From: Oscheius sp. JU75
Taxonomy: Eukaryota; Nematoda; Chromadorea; Rhabditida; Rhabditidae
Direction of reading: 5' to 3'
Length of the DNA stretch: 64,000 nucleotides
NCBI GenBank assembly: GCA_037178855.1
Contig: JASJZC010000002.1
Location: forward strand, 8,258,501 to 8,322,500
The stretch's first letter is position 1. Every line of letters starts with the position of its first letter. The position numbers were made by a program, and so were the translations under genes. Under the pieces are notes generated by a model that was given only the letters and a program-made list of their open reading frames with translations, searched no databases and was not told the origin of the DNA. Shown here piece by piece: positions 39,899 through 52,100 of this stretch.

Positions 39899-40176
39899 GT
39901 TTTAGCCAAAGAGAAGGGAGAAACTAGGAAGTTCTATAAAAATTTTCTCTCTTTTACAGTGAATACTTGCATCAAACGATAGCTTTTTGTTGATTCCAAG
40001 GTGCGGTACGTTGAAAGAAGTCGAAAAACATTATAAACAGACAGAAAATGCAAAAAAGTCGAGAAAAAGAGTAGAAAACGATGAAAAACGAAAAAAAAAA
40101 CCATTTCGCGCCAAGACGTATTTTTGCGTACGTCGTACGCAATTTCGCGTAAAATCGAGTCTGTTTAACTACTACC
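39899..40176 (-). repeat. right terminal inverted repeat of Merlin element, interrupted
   Basis: 40007-40176 mirrors the left end. 39899-39935 mirrors its inner part. The roughly 70 bases between (about 39936-40006) have no partner on the left and precede the transposase start, so they may be its leader, perhaps with an intron ending TTTTTATAG on the minus strand. Confidence 0.8.
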
Positions 40177-40694
40177 AAAGTTTTGATATTGCATGTACTT
40201 TCTGTGAAACAACTTTTTCACCGTTCGGCTGTTTGTTTACCCGATCTGCCTCACACTCCCTCTTTCTGGTTTTCCAACCCACCCAATTCATACCTGAGCT
40301 TATCTCCTTTCTCTCTGTCTAATTTATTCAATAGGTTTTTCCATTGAGTTCAGATTTGGATTAGGTTGCCCCAATGTGGCTTGGAGCAGTTCGCGCCGAC
40401 CAATCAAATTTCTGAAACTTGGATGAGACTCCAGTGGGTGCAGAAAAGCACAGATCTAAGATTCAAAGTTTAGATGGACTGCCTGAATTGGGCGAATGGT
40501 AAACTGCATCAGACAAGTTTGACTAATGGCTTTGAACGCGTGAAAAGTCTTTTGACTAGCTTTTCTCTTTCAGCTATAAGCCAGTGGGCAATGATCGGAT
40601 GTTCTGTGTCCTACAACCATTACGTCAGCTTGCAAGAAGTCAGTTTTTTCATACTTGCTCTTTGAATAAATTGTAATAATACCACAACTGCTGT

Positions 40695-40765
40695 GAGAGA
40701 CAGCGAGACAGAGAGACCGAGGAACAAAGAGATAGAGACAGAGAGAGAGAGGCAGAGAGAGATAT
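40695..40765. repeat. GAGACAGC/GACAGAGA simple repeat
   Basis: About 70 bases of degenerate purine repeats of the window-wide family. Confidence 0.75.
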
Positions 40766-41092
40766 TGTACACAGTGAACCTGTCAGAGATACAGGAATTC
40801 CATTCCAAGTTGCCAGTTCCATACCAACTTCCGCCCAGATCTGCTCCTCGTGATCATTAGATAAAGCTGACCACCCACTTGTTGTGACGTCCCAAATTTT
40901 GCCCTTAATGGTATTGGAACATTTTCATCTACATTTTTGACGTTGGATTTCGCTTCTTTTAAAAATCTCTCCTCGAATTCCCATGTCAAACATCTGTTAT
41001 CTCACAGTCTTAGTTTCAATACACCGTCTCTAATGATCCCATAATTGAGAACGTGAACTTTGATTGAACTTCAGGGCAAGGACGTGTGAACT

Positions 41093-41212
41093 TGTCTCTC
41101 TTTGTCTCTCCGTCTTGTCTCTCTCTGTCTCTCTTTGTCTCTCCGTCTCTCTGTCTTTCGGTCTTTCTGTCTTTCTGTCTCTCTCTCTCTCTCTCTCTGT
41201 CTCTCTATTCCC
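41093..41212. repeat. TCTCTCTTTGTCTCTCCGTC simple repeat
   Basis: About 120 bases of (TCTCTGTC)-like octamers. All open frames over it, on both strands, are low-complexity artefacts. Confidence 0.85.
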
Positions 41213-42442
41213 CTTTACCAATACAGCAAAAATCACATTTCGGACGCAATAGTCCATTATCATATTTATATGTAGTCTCTTTTTCACGCTCCAAGCCCTG
41301 TTTTTCCGTTTCCCTCTCTCAGTCGTTTCTTAATCAGCTACTAATGATGCTGCTTCTCCTCTTCCTCTCACTTCGTCGAAAATAACAAGTTCTCTCTATG
41401 CACTTGTGTGTCTCTCCCTTATAATGTAGGCACTTCCGCGAGAGCAGGAAGATATAAGGAAATAATCTAATCTTGAGATCATTAGGTTCAGACCGGGTAC
41501 TAAAACTTGTATGCGTGTGGTCTGAGGCAGATCCCCTTTTCGGCTTCGTTACTGGAGTGTAAAACTTTGAGAACGAAGTTTAGACTCGGAAGTCTTGTGA
41601 TTCAGCTCAAAGTCAAAGGCTTCCCTTTTATCATGTTAGGTTTTTAAGCCTCAAATCCTTTTACAATACAGAGACGCTTCTCTCCTCCATGATCTCGGTT
41701 ATTACTGTTTCGGCGTAAGATATCACGCCTGTTAGTATTTCGGGACATGATTTATCCTCCCCCAATCTGTCACTTAACGATGACTGTACAAAGTGACTAT
41801 CCCTGATCGTCTATTTTCCCACCAGAAAACCTTGTGCTCTAAATTCCCACAAATTAATGAAATGCCACGTGCATGTCCACTTCCTTCTGGCTTAGAAGCC
41901 CCCAGACATTCCATAATTAACTTTCGTAATCGGCTCAAGAATTCTGATGTTTCAATCGTTTTCTCAGTGCAAATCGGCTCTTAACATAGGTCAAAGTGTC
42001 GTCATTGAGCTGATTTTCTTTAGTGGAGAGAAAAAAGACTACGTTTTTGTCCCCCCTGGTGTTCTTTGACTAACAGGCTTGTGCTCTGTACACATGGAAA
42101 TTCTCTCAGAAGATCTAGTAGCTCACTTTCAGAGAACGAGGTGGCTCTGTCTTTCATTCTCTCTGACTTTCTGTCTTTCTGTCTCTCTATTTCTCCATGT
42201 CTCTATGCTTCTGTGTACATTGTTTGATTGAAGTCTCTGCTGTAAACAGTGGGAAAACACTAGCAAAACACATGTTTTTCTCGGAACGTACAAATTTTCC
42301 AACCACAACTAGTATAACAATTACGCTTGTTCGATGGTCCACTGTCTCACTTCCAGGTAAACATGAAAACAATAGTTTCAAAGTGTGCAGCCTAACTTTT
42401 GGTGGTTGCTTTTGGGGTAAAAGACAGCAATTCCAAGATTTG

Positions 42443-42497
42443 GCATGGTCTGCAAAGTTGTAGAAAAACTTAAAAGCTACAACGTTGCAAAGCATCG
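42443..42497 (+). repeat. hairpin repeat H, copy 1 (upstream of Jun)
   Basis: The left arm ATGGTCTGCAAAGTTGTAG pairs with the right arm CTACAACGTTGCAAAGCAT across a loop of about 13 bases. Confidence 0.8.
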
Positions 42498-42619
42498 AAA
42501 ATTTGAAATATATTGTCTCCGACCAAAAATATGGTTATGGAGCCACTACACACCACTGAAGAGTGCGGTTCACAGTTTGGCGCACCTTTTTCTTGGTTAA
42601 AACATGATTTTTAAGTTTT

Positions 42620-42674
42620 GCAATGTTCTGCAAAGTTGTAGAGGAGATCAAGATCTAAAACTTTGTAAAGCATT
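42620..42674 (+). repeat. hairpin repeat H, copy 2
   Basis: Left arm ATGTTCTGCAAAGTTGTAG; right arm CTAAAACTTTGTAAAGCAT; loop about AGGAGATCAAGAT. Confidence 0.85.
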
Positions 42675-43030
42675 ATGATTTGGGAAAATGTCATCCCGAA
42701 AATTACTCCACATAAAGTTGCATCATGTCAGCCAACCACCGATTTCCTCCAGCTTCCCATTTCCCCCAATCATTCCATTTTGGCTCCTCTCCCCGTTTTC
42801 CTTATCAGTCAACCTACAGTAATTCTCCCCTTTTCCTACTGATCGGGACTGATCGCGACGTCGCGTGCGATTTTCAGCCAACTGAACTGGCAAGCCGCGA
42901 GCGACGGCTGCGACACCCGCTCGGACCGACTCATCGATTTTGCGGGTGCTGATTCAGCGGTTGGCTGGCTGGCTGGCTGGAGCGGCAGAGACCCCCGTGG
43001 CTGAATCACCAGCAGGCGCCCCAGCAGTCC

Positions 43031-43100
43031 ATGGACTCATCGCAGGAGGGCGCGTTCAACGCCAGAAAGGCCACATTGAGCCTGGATTTGAAAGCAGCCG
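43031..43100 (+). CDS. Jun: Jun first coding exon (delta/docking motif)
   Basis: ATG at 43031, then MDSSQEGAFNARKATLSLDL. KATLSLDL resembles the human delta segment KQSMTLNL, and RKATLSLDL also fits a MAP-kinase docking site (basic residues then spaced hydrophobics). It leaves in phase 1 at GCAGCCG/GTGGGT and joins exon 2 at 50479 exactly in frame. That phase match over 7.4 kb, with the motif, is the reason for including it. A further phase-1 exon within the intron could have been missed. Confidence 0.8.
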
Positions 43101-46100
43101 GTGGGTTTTCGAGTGGGCAGTTTACGTGCTAATTAGCTAGGCGGAGCTGTGAAATAATGATCTTGGTCAAAACGTTGAGACACTTAAGCGCTGAACGCCA
43201 ATTAACAGAGGTCATTGGGGTTTTATGATGGGGACAGAGATTTATGAGAGACAGAGAGACTGAAAGACAGAGACAAAGAGATAGAGAGACATAGATTCTT
43301 TCTATATCCCTATCGTACTATCTGTTACCACAGATGCTGTTTTGTCCCCTGTTTTCTGTTGTGATATGATCTTTCCTTGTGTGAGAGAGAGAGACAGAGA
43401 GACAGAGACTGGTCTATTTTCAGAATATATACAGTAAAAAGGTTGCAAAGTTCGATAGATTTACAATCTTATATGGCTCTCGTGCTTTTCCTCTTCACTT
43501 ACTCTTTCTTTATCTTCTTATTCGACATCTGCTTAGAAATTGTCACGTACAGCTAACTGCCTCGTACTCTCTCAATCTATTTCCATCCCCTGTTTCAATT
43601 TCACCATACTCTAACAACTTTCCATATTCATCGAAATCTCATTTTGGTAACGTGTTGTGCAAAAGAGTATCTCGTGTAGATCTATTGTTCTCTCTCTCAA
43701 GCAGCCAAAGATAGCAGATACGCTTCCGAAACCGGTTCACACGTCGTGTGAACTAAAAATTTTGATGAAGGCAGTGATGTGTGTTACTTGATCCCAAATG
43801 ACCCGCATTTTCGGATCTAAGGAGCCAGGTTTTGAGCTTGTGATGTCCAGTAATCTTGTAGCTCTGGATGTGGTCAACAACTTTGTAGAACATGAAAATT
43901 TTCAAAATGACTTTATCGTAGAGAAAAACCCCGTCGCACACCAAACGCTGTCAAAACAGAGAAGTTATATGCGATTTTTCCGGCTCAAGGACAGATTTTT
44001 CAAATTTTTGATGTTTTACGAAGCTTTTGAAATTGTCTACAACTTTACAGAACATCGCTAAGCTTGAAAATTGACTCTTGAGCCAATTTATTGCCCTCTT
44101 GCTTGGGAAAAGTCTCACCCGTACTGTCTCAGCAGCTAGATTTCAAATATGAGTCGCTCCCGTACCAACTCAGCAATACGTTCTATTTCGTTTTTCGATT
44201 CCTATTCTAAACGTTTCAAGCGGAAAAGTCCGTTTCTTGTGTCAAAATGATTAGGTTGGCTAGGGTCACTATCAGTTTTTGCCAGTCATGGGCACATCTC
44301 AAAGCTTTGACCATCTATTTCTGAGCCCATATGCATTTTCATGTTTTTCAATGCTCTGCAAAGTTGTAGCACTTGATCAGCTCTACAACTTTGTAAAGCA
44401 TCGTCACGTCTGAAACTGTTTGCTTGGGCTTAAAAATGAGGGTCCAAATGAAACAGTGTCTCAGTCATCGCGGGCTTTATAGAGTTCTCCTGCAGGAGAA
44501 GAGGAACTGTCATGTTCTTCTTTGTCATCAGGATCTCTGGTGTGCCCGCAACTATTTTGTGACTGCTGATAACCCCTAGTGTTGCCCTGTTTCTCTCATA
44601 CCTCTCCTCTCGAAATGCGCTCTGCTGCCTTGTCAAACTGATGACTGCTAACACGGGACGAGTCATCCTCTCTCTCTCTCTCTCTCGGCGCTGAATGTTC
44701 CGATCTGTTTCTCCTTCTCGAGAGAAGGGGTGAATCGGTCAGAAGGGAATGAATCGACTGTCTGAATCAGAATTGCCCGAATATTATCGATGCGATCAAA
44801 GAATAATGGGGATGCTTCTGAACTCTTTGGCACAGTCTGGAAAAGTGGCCACACATCCCACTCAAAGTAAACAGAAGGGTAGTCCGACGTTAAATTACAT
44901 GTGTGCAGATAGTTTGACATGGCTTAAAAGTGAAATGGGATACTCGACGATGTAGCTGTTTCTCTGTCTCTGTCCCTCTCCCGCGTGCCCCGAAGTCAAA
45001 CTTTCACACGCGACCGTGTGGCTAATTCTTCCAAATAGAGCAAGAGAGATCGCCGTTGGTGCAAATAAAACAGTCGCGGGTGGTCGGGGGCTCACGAACG
45101 TCCTTAGAAACACACTTCCGGTTCTAAACAAGACAATTTTCAGATGGCGGTCTGTCCCTCGCCTCGCCTGCAAAATCTCCACTCGAAAGTGCATTAGGTG
45201 AGTTATTATCCCTGCTCAGAGACCTGATATAATCCCACACCCTTGAACAGTCAAGTCAAAATATTTACGAATAATCAAATGAGATCTGCTCTCGATAATA
45301 TTTTGTTCTGAAAATTGTAATTGAGATCAAAATGCTGGCTGGAAGCTAAGTAGATCATGCGAAGCCTTAAGCCGATTTGCCGTATCTGTCTCTCTCTGTC
45401 TCACCGTCTCCCTGTCCCTCTGTCTCCTTCTATCTCTCTATCCCTCTTTTTCTCGGTCCCCTGTCTCTTGCTGTCTCTCTGTCTCTCTTTTGCACTACAG
45501 ACAACAAGGATCCCAGGTCTCGTCTTGCGTAAACTGCAGAAAAACTAATCATGACGGGGTCATTATTTCCCAGAAAATATACTATTTGTTTCAAAGCTCC
45601 ACGTTCTCGCAGACCCTGGCTTGCACTTTATCACTCTGTCTATCTCGAATCTTTGACCCATTCCCTAAATTTTTTATTCGACTGACATTAGTACTATCTG
45701 TCTGCCATTTCCTAATCAAATCAGGTACTCGAATGGGAAATTGAGGTGAGATTGATCTTCGAACTTTAGGGTGGGAAAGTTGACGCCTTTTTAGAAAAAT
45801 CATACACATGACCTCAGAATACACTTAAGCAAAAACGGCAGCCGCTCTTTTTAATACTTTATTCGTGCCATTGAAAATTGACAGTGCGGAACTGTAAGCC
45901 GAGACAGTTTGCAGCTCAATTTGATAGTTCTAGTGAGAGTTAGAAAGACAGAGAGACACAAAACTTTCCAGACATTACTTATATGTTCTGCTCTTTCATA
46001 CTCTGACCCTATAACCTACTCCCAATCCTACCAAGTCTGCAAAGTTGGCATTTTACCTCGGTCCAGCCTAATCTCCTCTCTATCAGCCGTCTCAGACGGC

Positions 46101-49100
46101 TTCGCCGTTCTTACCTTCAGTTTGCATCGGCGGCTGCGCCGCTTTGTAGTAACAAAAGGCTTCCAGTGTCTTCATCGGTACAAAAACCATGTTCTAGAGC
46201 GCACCCAAAGTTGCTTGCCATCGAATTTAGGCAGTAACTGTTTCTGAACAACAAAACGCGCTTTAAATAGTAAAGATGTATATTCCAGTTCAACACTGAC
46301 CTTTACCCAATTCTCACGGCAGAAATGTCGTTATATCAAATCTCGTGTCTTTTTTCCCATCATACACTCTTCTTCGAAGACACACATATTTTCCATTGGC
46401 AGCGAAGCCTCTCCTGCACTCCCTGAGAGCAAATTTCTTTGGGAATATTGCGATAATTGAAAGGGCAAGCTTGTTTTCCCTCATCTGGAAACCAATAACC
46501 TAACTACAACCATGATATTTCCCTCAAACCTGTAGTCTAATTACGACGAATGCGACTAAGAGGCACGAACAAAAGAAATCAAAACTTGATTCCTGTCACT
46601 GTCACCCTCTCTTTAACCCTGTCCAATCACAAAAGATCTCTGCTTCCCAACCAAGCGACCTTTCTTGAATAAGTATATTTCTGAGTAGGTTAGAGTACAA
46701 GTGACATTTAAACTTTCTGTATTGATGACCGTCCAGGTGAAATGAGGCAACACCTTTTTCATTTCAAGTATAATTGGTAAGATTTTTTCTCTCGTCTGCC
46801 CCTGCTCCGTAATCCAACGTTTATGCCTGTCAACACACAGACACAAACTAAGCCAATAAGTCGGCCTAAAACATGGATCCCGAGAAGATAAACTCTCGAT
46901 TTATGCTGCTCCTTTTTTCATATTAGTTCTTTTCATCTCATCTCATCCCTGTAGGTCCTTTTCCCAATATTGAGCCAGGCCAAGGTTGCCCCAACCCAAT
47001 CTCCCCAGCTCCTTTAGACAGGCATTTTACAGCGCTTAATTTTCAAATGTCACCGAGCTCTTCCACAATATCCAACTTTGTTTTGCTCGAAGCCGCTTAT
47101 AGTCCTTTTTAACGAAGGGCGGCACTTTAAAAGTGGAGTGCAAAAGTCTCGCGAGGAACTTACAGTAACCCGGGCTCATGCTGCCAGAATTTCGCTATTT
47201 TAGCGTGTTTGCAGCCTTTTTTTTTCAGTTGTTTTGACATAGGCATCGAAATCAGTGTGCCTAAGGAGAACTTGATAGCACATTTAAAAAATCTGCTAAA
47301 ATCCTGCACAGGAAAATGGGGCTCTGCCCACCTAACTTACTCATCTCTAAACGCTTTTCTTGCATATTTTCTCCTAATTTTGGTGTCAAGTAGGTTTAAT
47401 CATGCCTGGAAAAAGTGCGGGAAACAGTAAAAGTTCAAAATTTTGGAAAATTCTTCTTCGTGCGCAAACCCTGAGTCGCCAGCATTCAAATTTAGGTACC
47501 GCTCTTCGTTGGAAAGAGGCTATACCTTGGTGGTGTAATAGCAACGCGCTCGCTTCTCTTTAAAACTTCCCGCGCTCGAGTCCGTGCAGAGTATTTTTTT
47601 TTGTTTTTCTCGCATAACATACGAACATATGGTTTTTCTTTAATAGAAAGAATGGTGTTTGGTGTGAACAGTCAGACGATCACTTCCGCTTATGAAGTAG
47701 TGATTAGAACTGGCACCTGCTCCCATCAAAATTCTGGGCGTACCGGGCAGACGTAGAAATTAATGTGAGAATATTGTTAAGAGCAACAGCTTCCAATCTT
47801 GAAATTCGGCGCGCCAAATCCTACACTTTCCTTTTCTTTTCGTGTTCAAGAACCAATTTTTGCCGTATTTGATGTTCTAAAATCTGTAGGGCAGATCGAA
47901 AACTAACTTTGCAGAACATGGCAAAGGCAGTAAAGGAGAACTTGGCCCTGAAAAATCAGGTTCGATGAATAGTCTGCTTACTCCTCTCGAGAACCGAAAG
48001 ATTAGTGTTATATTAGTCTCAAAGTGTCATCAGTGAAGACGTAATGAAAACAGTCAGCGTAGGCAGGCTTAGTGGGCTCTCCAACTTAAAAACGATCACG
48101 ACATGTTTTCTCTCTGTCTGCAGATGGGAGAGGATCAAAGAACCACAAGTTGATAGTCTTCCTGAATCGCTGGCTAATGACAAAACTGGGGTCTGTTTGC
48201 TACGTCTCGAGGATGAAAAATAGGATTTTCGATCCGGTACGAAGGTTCCAGACTGTTCTTTTATATCTGACCTTAGGCTGTGTCTCTGTCTCTCTTCCTC
48301 TGTCTTTATGTCTCTCCGTCTCTGTCTTTCAGTATTTCAATATTTCAGCCTCTCTGCTTCTTTATCTCTTTGTTTCTCTGGTTCTTTGTCTCTCTTGACT
48401 ACTTAGTCACCCAACTGGCTCGTGCAACATCGCATCTTATCTGGCCAGACATGTGTCACGTCCATTTGGCCAAAGATTGCGCGCACGTCTGCTCTGGGAT
48501 AAAAAGTACGTCGCTTGAACCTCGTCCTAGTTTGCGGAGAATATACCTTGTTTTCTTCCTTATTTAAGGTTGTTGTCAGCGGAAGTAATACTCACACATT
48601 TGACGCTCTATTGCATAGAACACGTATACATTCGGGCTTCCGTAAATCTTCATCACTTCCTGCATCAGAACACAATTTTCGCGATCAAGATGTTATTTTC
48701 CGGCTTACAATCCGTACGGGCGAGTCCTTTCAGAAGCAACTCATTCTGAAATGGAATGAAATCTCTTAACCGGCTATTTTGAGATTTAAAGCAAGACTTT
48801 GCAGCCTAGCGCTGTTCTACAAATTTGTAGCTTTTACTGCTGCCTTCTCTACTCTAAAGCGCGATGTTGCTGTAGTGGACTCTGTTTGTTTGTTTATTTG
48901 TCCGTGGCAGAAGCGAGCCAGAAGGTGTATTGTTCAAAAACAGTTATTCCCTAAATTGGGTGCCAAGTCAACTTTGGGTGCGCTTTAGAACTTTGTTTTT
49001 GTCCCAAAATGAAGTCACTGGGAGCCTTTTGTTACTACGGAGACGGCTGGTAACTTTGTAAAGCATCGTGAAACTTAACAATTGGGCCTTGGGTTCAAAA

Positions 49101-52100
49101 TTGCCGACAGAAGTGTCTAATTGGGCGCGCCACAATGTTAGTAACTGTAATGTGCATGCTTGCGCACCAGTTTGCGGGAGTAAAATCTCATTTTTTAACT
49201 TTTTTAAGGTTTTGTGAAATTGAAGATAATTATCTGCTCGACAACTTTGTAAAACATCAAAAGTTCAAAGAATAGGGTCTTGTGCCAGGAAATGCCATGA
49301 CCAGTACAGAATAGAGCGAACCGCAGTTCAAAATTTCTGTAAATGGAGTCTTTTGGCAAATTTGTTACATAATTTGTTCACTGGTACCATTACTTGTGAC
49401 CAATTTTTGGTCTTTCCCTGCTCTTTCTCCCTCAATCGGAGACACCAAGTTGACATTTTCCACGATGAGTCATCCCCTCTTGTTGACGAGTCGGTTATCC
49501 GACAGCCAAAATGACACATTTGGTCTTTTTCCAGATGTTTCGTTTTTCCCTCTCGGAGGAAGAACCTAGTGCAATTGGCTGACCATCTCCTCTTGTTTCA
49601 AGTTTAGATCTGAAGTCTTTTCGATAGTTGCGCACCCCTACTATCTCATGTATTTTGGGCCAAAAAACCGAACTTTTAGCTTCACAATGTTCCGAAAAGT
49701 TGTAGCTTTTGATCTAATCTATAACTTTGTAGAACATGATAAACCCTAAAAATCACCTCTAGAGCCCTAAATTTGAGATATAAGAGTGCCATGGTTGGCT
49801 ACTACCTCTCGGCAAGTGTTTACTATATTGCTGTTCCTTCGTCCACATGTTGACAACAATCAGTTGAACAGAACTGTTTTTTCAGTCTCTGGCTGGTCAT
49901 CTATCTTTCTTCTTTCTCATGGTTAGAACTGTCTCTCTGTCTCCCTATGTCTATCAGTCATGGTGATCCAGAGCCACCCTCCTTATGCCACATACCACTG
50001 GGTCCTAATACTTTTTGCGTAATACGGACTGAATAGTTTATTTACTCGTAATTCGTAGAGAGTCTAGTTATTTTCCTTCTCTCTGTCTCGTTGCTCCTTG
50101 ATCTTCCGAGAAATGATGTCTTTGACTCTTTACTTTAATCTGAAAGAGAGTAGAGGATGAGCTGGCGGGGACAGCGTGGAGCTCTTGAATTAACACTCTC
50201 GCATCATTTTTGTTGTCTCGAGTATTGAGGGACAGCCCCTCAGTTCTTGTCACTTCTTTCAGACAGTGACAGAGAGACAGAGACAAGTAGTGATTATTCA
50301 ATTACGAGATCTGTTTCTGCCCGAATACTCTCGAAAACTTCCTCTCTTAGTACTACTGGTCTATTTCTGAAACTGTTGTCGTACTCCCACAAATTGCATG
50401 TTATCCGTCGTCTGTTCCCGGTCTCAGTACAAAACAGACTCTTTCTAATGAACAACATAGTCAACTACTATTTTTCAGCTGTCGGCAACAGTATGGAGAT
50501 CACGGCAGCTCAGAAGCAGTATGCTCAAGGTTTCTTTGGTGAGTCTTAAGTACAGATTGACTGTTCTCTGCATTAGATTAATGCTTTGGCTCCGGATAGA
50601 AAGGGCTGACTCATATCCCTCTTCTGACATCGCGTAAGCCTCTTCTGACTCAGTGCAGTTCTTTCTTCCTTGACTACGGCCTCTCTTTTACTGTCTCTGT
50701 CTCAGTTTCTTTGTCTCTCTGTCTCTCTGATTCTTTGTCTCTTTGTCTCTAAATCTCTCTGTCTCTTTCTATCTTTCTGTCTTTCTATACTTCTATCTCG
50801 CTGTCTCCATGTAAAGTTGAAAGATTGCAACATTAGTATCTCATAGCTTGCTTTTCTTTCTTGTCTATATCCCCTCAGAATAGATTCTCCCTGTTTCTCA
50901 TTCTCAGTCTCTCTCTTCTACGGATGAGTCAGTCTCTTTGCTGCCTAGCAACCTGAGAAACCCACGCGAATCAGACGGAAAAACAAGGCAATTTTTCTCA
51001 ATTGCTGCTTGGTGAGCTGTCGCATTTGCTGTATACTGACTCTATCTCTCTATTTCTCTATCTCTCTGTCTCTCTGTCTCTCACTTCCTCGTCTACTCAA
51101 TGAGTCAACAGGCTCACATTTTACGCAGCTCTCAAGTCTGTCCCCCAGAGTAAACACCATCTCCAGCTGGTGCTAGGATATAGGTTGGGGACTGACAGTG
51201 GGTAGTAAGAACGGAGACTGTTCCCATGGTCAGCTCGCGTGTCTCCAGGTGTTCGTGACTCATTGGGAAAGGGAAAGACAGAGAGAGGAGGCTGAGAGTA
51301 TACCAGGGGCGGGTATAGTCATCTCGCTATCCTCTTAGATTCGTCCACAGTCCAGCTACCCTCCGAATCTGTCCAGATTGGATGAGTTGGCAACATCAAC
51401 AGAAAGACAGAGCGCGTCGCTTTCCCACTCTGTCGCCTTTTCATCTTCATCATTTTGGTATCATGACTTCATTTTTCGGCCTTACTATGCTCTGCAAAGC
51501 TGTAGCTCTTGATCCGGCCTAAAACTTTGTAGGACATCGCAAAGCAGATAAACGACTCCTTTGGGTCTTAAAATAGGTATGGAAGACGGGCGCGCCATGA
51601 GCCCACGTCCTCTGTGATCTTACAAGGACCAACAAAATCTTTGATATGAGCCTAACAGCGCAAAAGTTCTTTTTTCAGACGCGCTTCGAAGTGTCCACAA
51701 TCTGAACAACTTTGAGTTTGACAACAAGAAGACGGCTCTGCTCAGTCCCGGCTACGTGGTGCCGGCAATAATCGGAGGTACGGAGCTGGCATCGCCCTTT
51801 GCCACGACTCCGACCTCAAATAGGTAACAAACTTTTTTGTGATTTCAACCCGGATCAAAATCGCGCCAAAATAGTGATCGGTCGGCTGACCTTCACCCGG
51901 GAATGATCTCTCCCTCTCTCTCGAATCTATCGATTTCAGAGAGCTACAGGCTATCCTACAGGCTATGGTACAGACCCCTTTGGGACAACCCGCCACAGCT
52001 ACTCATTCAACGGGATTCCCGAACGCCTTTTCGACTATCATTCCCGGACCTTCTGTTTCCACGGCAGCTCCGTCGACTTCAGTCTCTAACGGAAGCTCGG

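Larger units (their letters stand above)
38373..40176. mobile_element. Merlin-type DNA transposon, complete, 1804 bp, 8-bp target duplication
   Basis: Both ends are GGTAGTAGTTAAACAGACTC, inverted. The left repeat runs to about 38545, then on (CTTCCTA...CTTTGGCTAAAAC) to 38583. The right repeat is 40176-40007, and its continuation is displaced by about 70 bp to 39899-39935. AAAGTTTT flanks both sides (38365-38372 and 40177-40184), the 8-bp duplication expected of Merlin. The enclosed minus-strand gene encodes an IS1595/ISXO2-like transposase, the family that defines Merlin. Near-identical ends suggest a fairly recent insertion. Confidence 0.93.
40185..43030. other. Jun upstream region, no gene recognised
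   Basis: Contains simple repeats at 40.7 and 41.1 kb, the first two hairpin repeats at 42.44 and 42.62 kb, and the Jun 5' UTR. The sequence just before the Jun ATG (42.96-43.03 kb) is GC-rich with a GGCTGGCTGGCTGG run. An in-frame TGA about 75 bases upstream of the ATG supports that start. Confidence 0.5.
43101..50478 (+). other. Jun intron 1 (7.4 kb), repeat-bearing, no other gene recognised
   Basis: It contains hairpin repeats (43.84, 44.01, 44.35, 47.87, 49.21, 49.69 kb and partial copies), two R1 repeats (46.1 inverted, 48.9), a tRNA-like relic (47.5), a GTACGGG unit (44.1) and simple repeats (45.38-45.49). Open frames here are short and unlike known proteins. Confidence 0.6.

Noticed and set aside
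41030-41385. Frames over the 41.1-kb repeat
   Set aside because: Translations of TCTCTGTC microsatellite on both strands.
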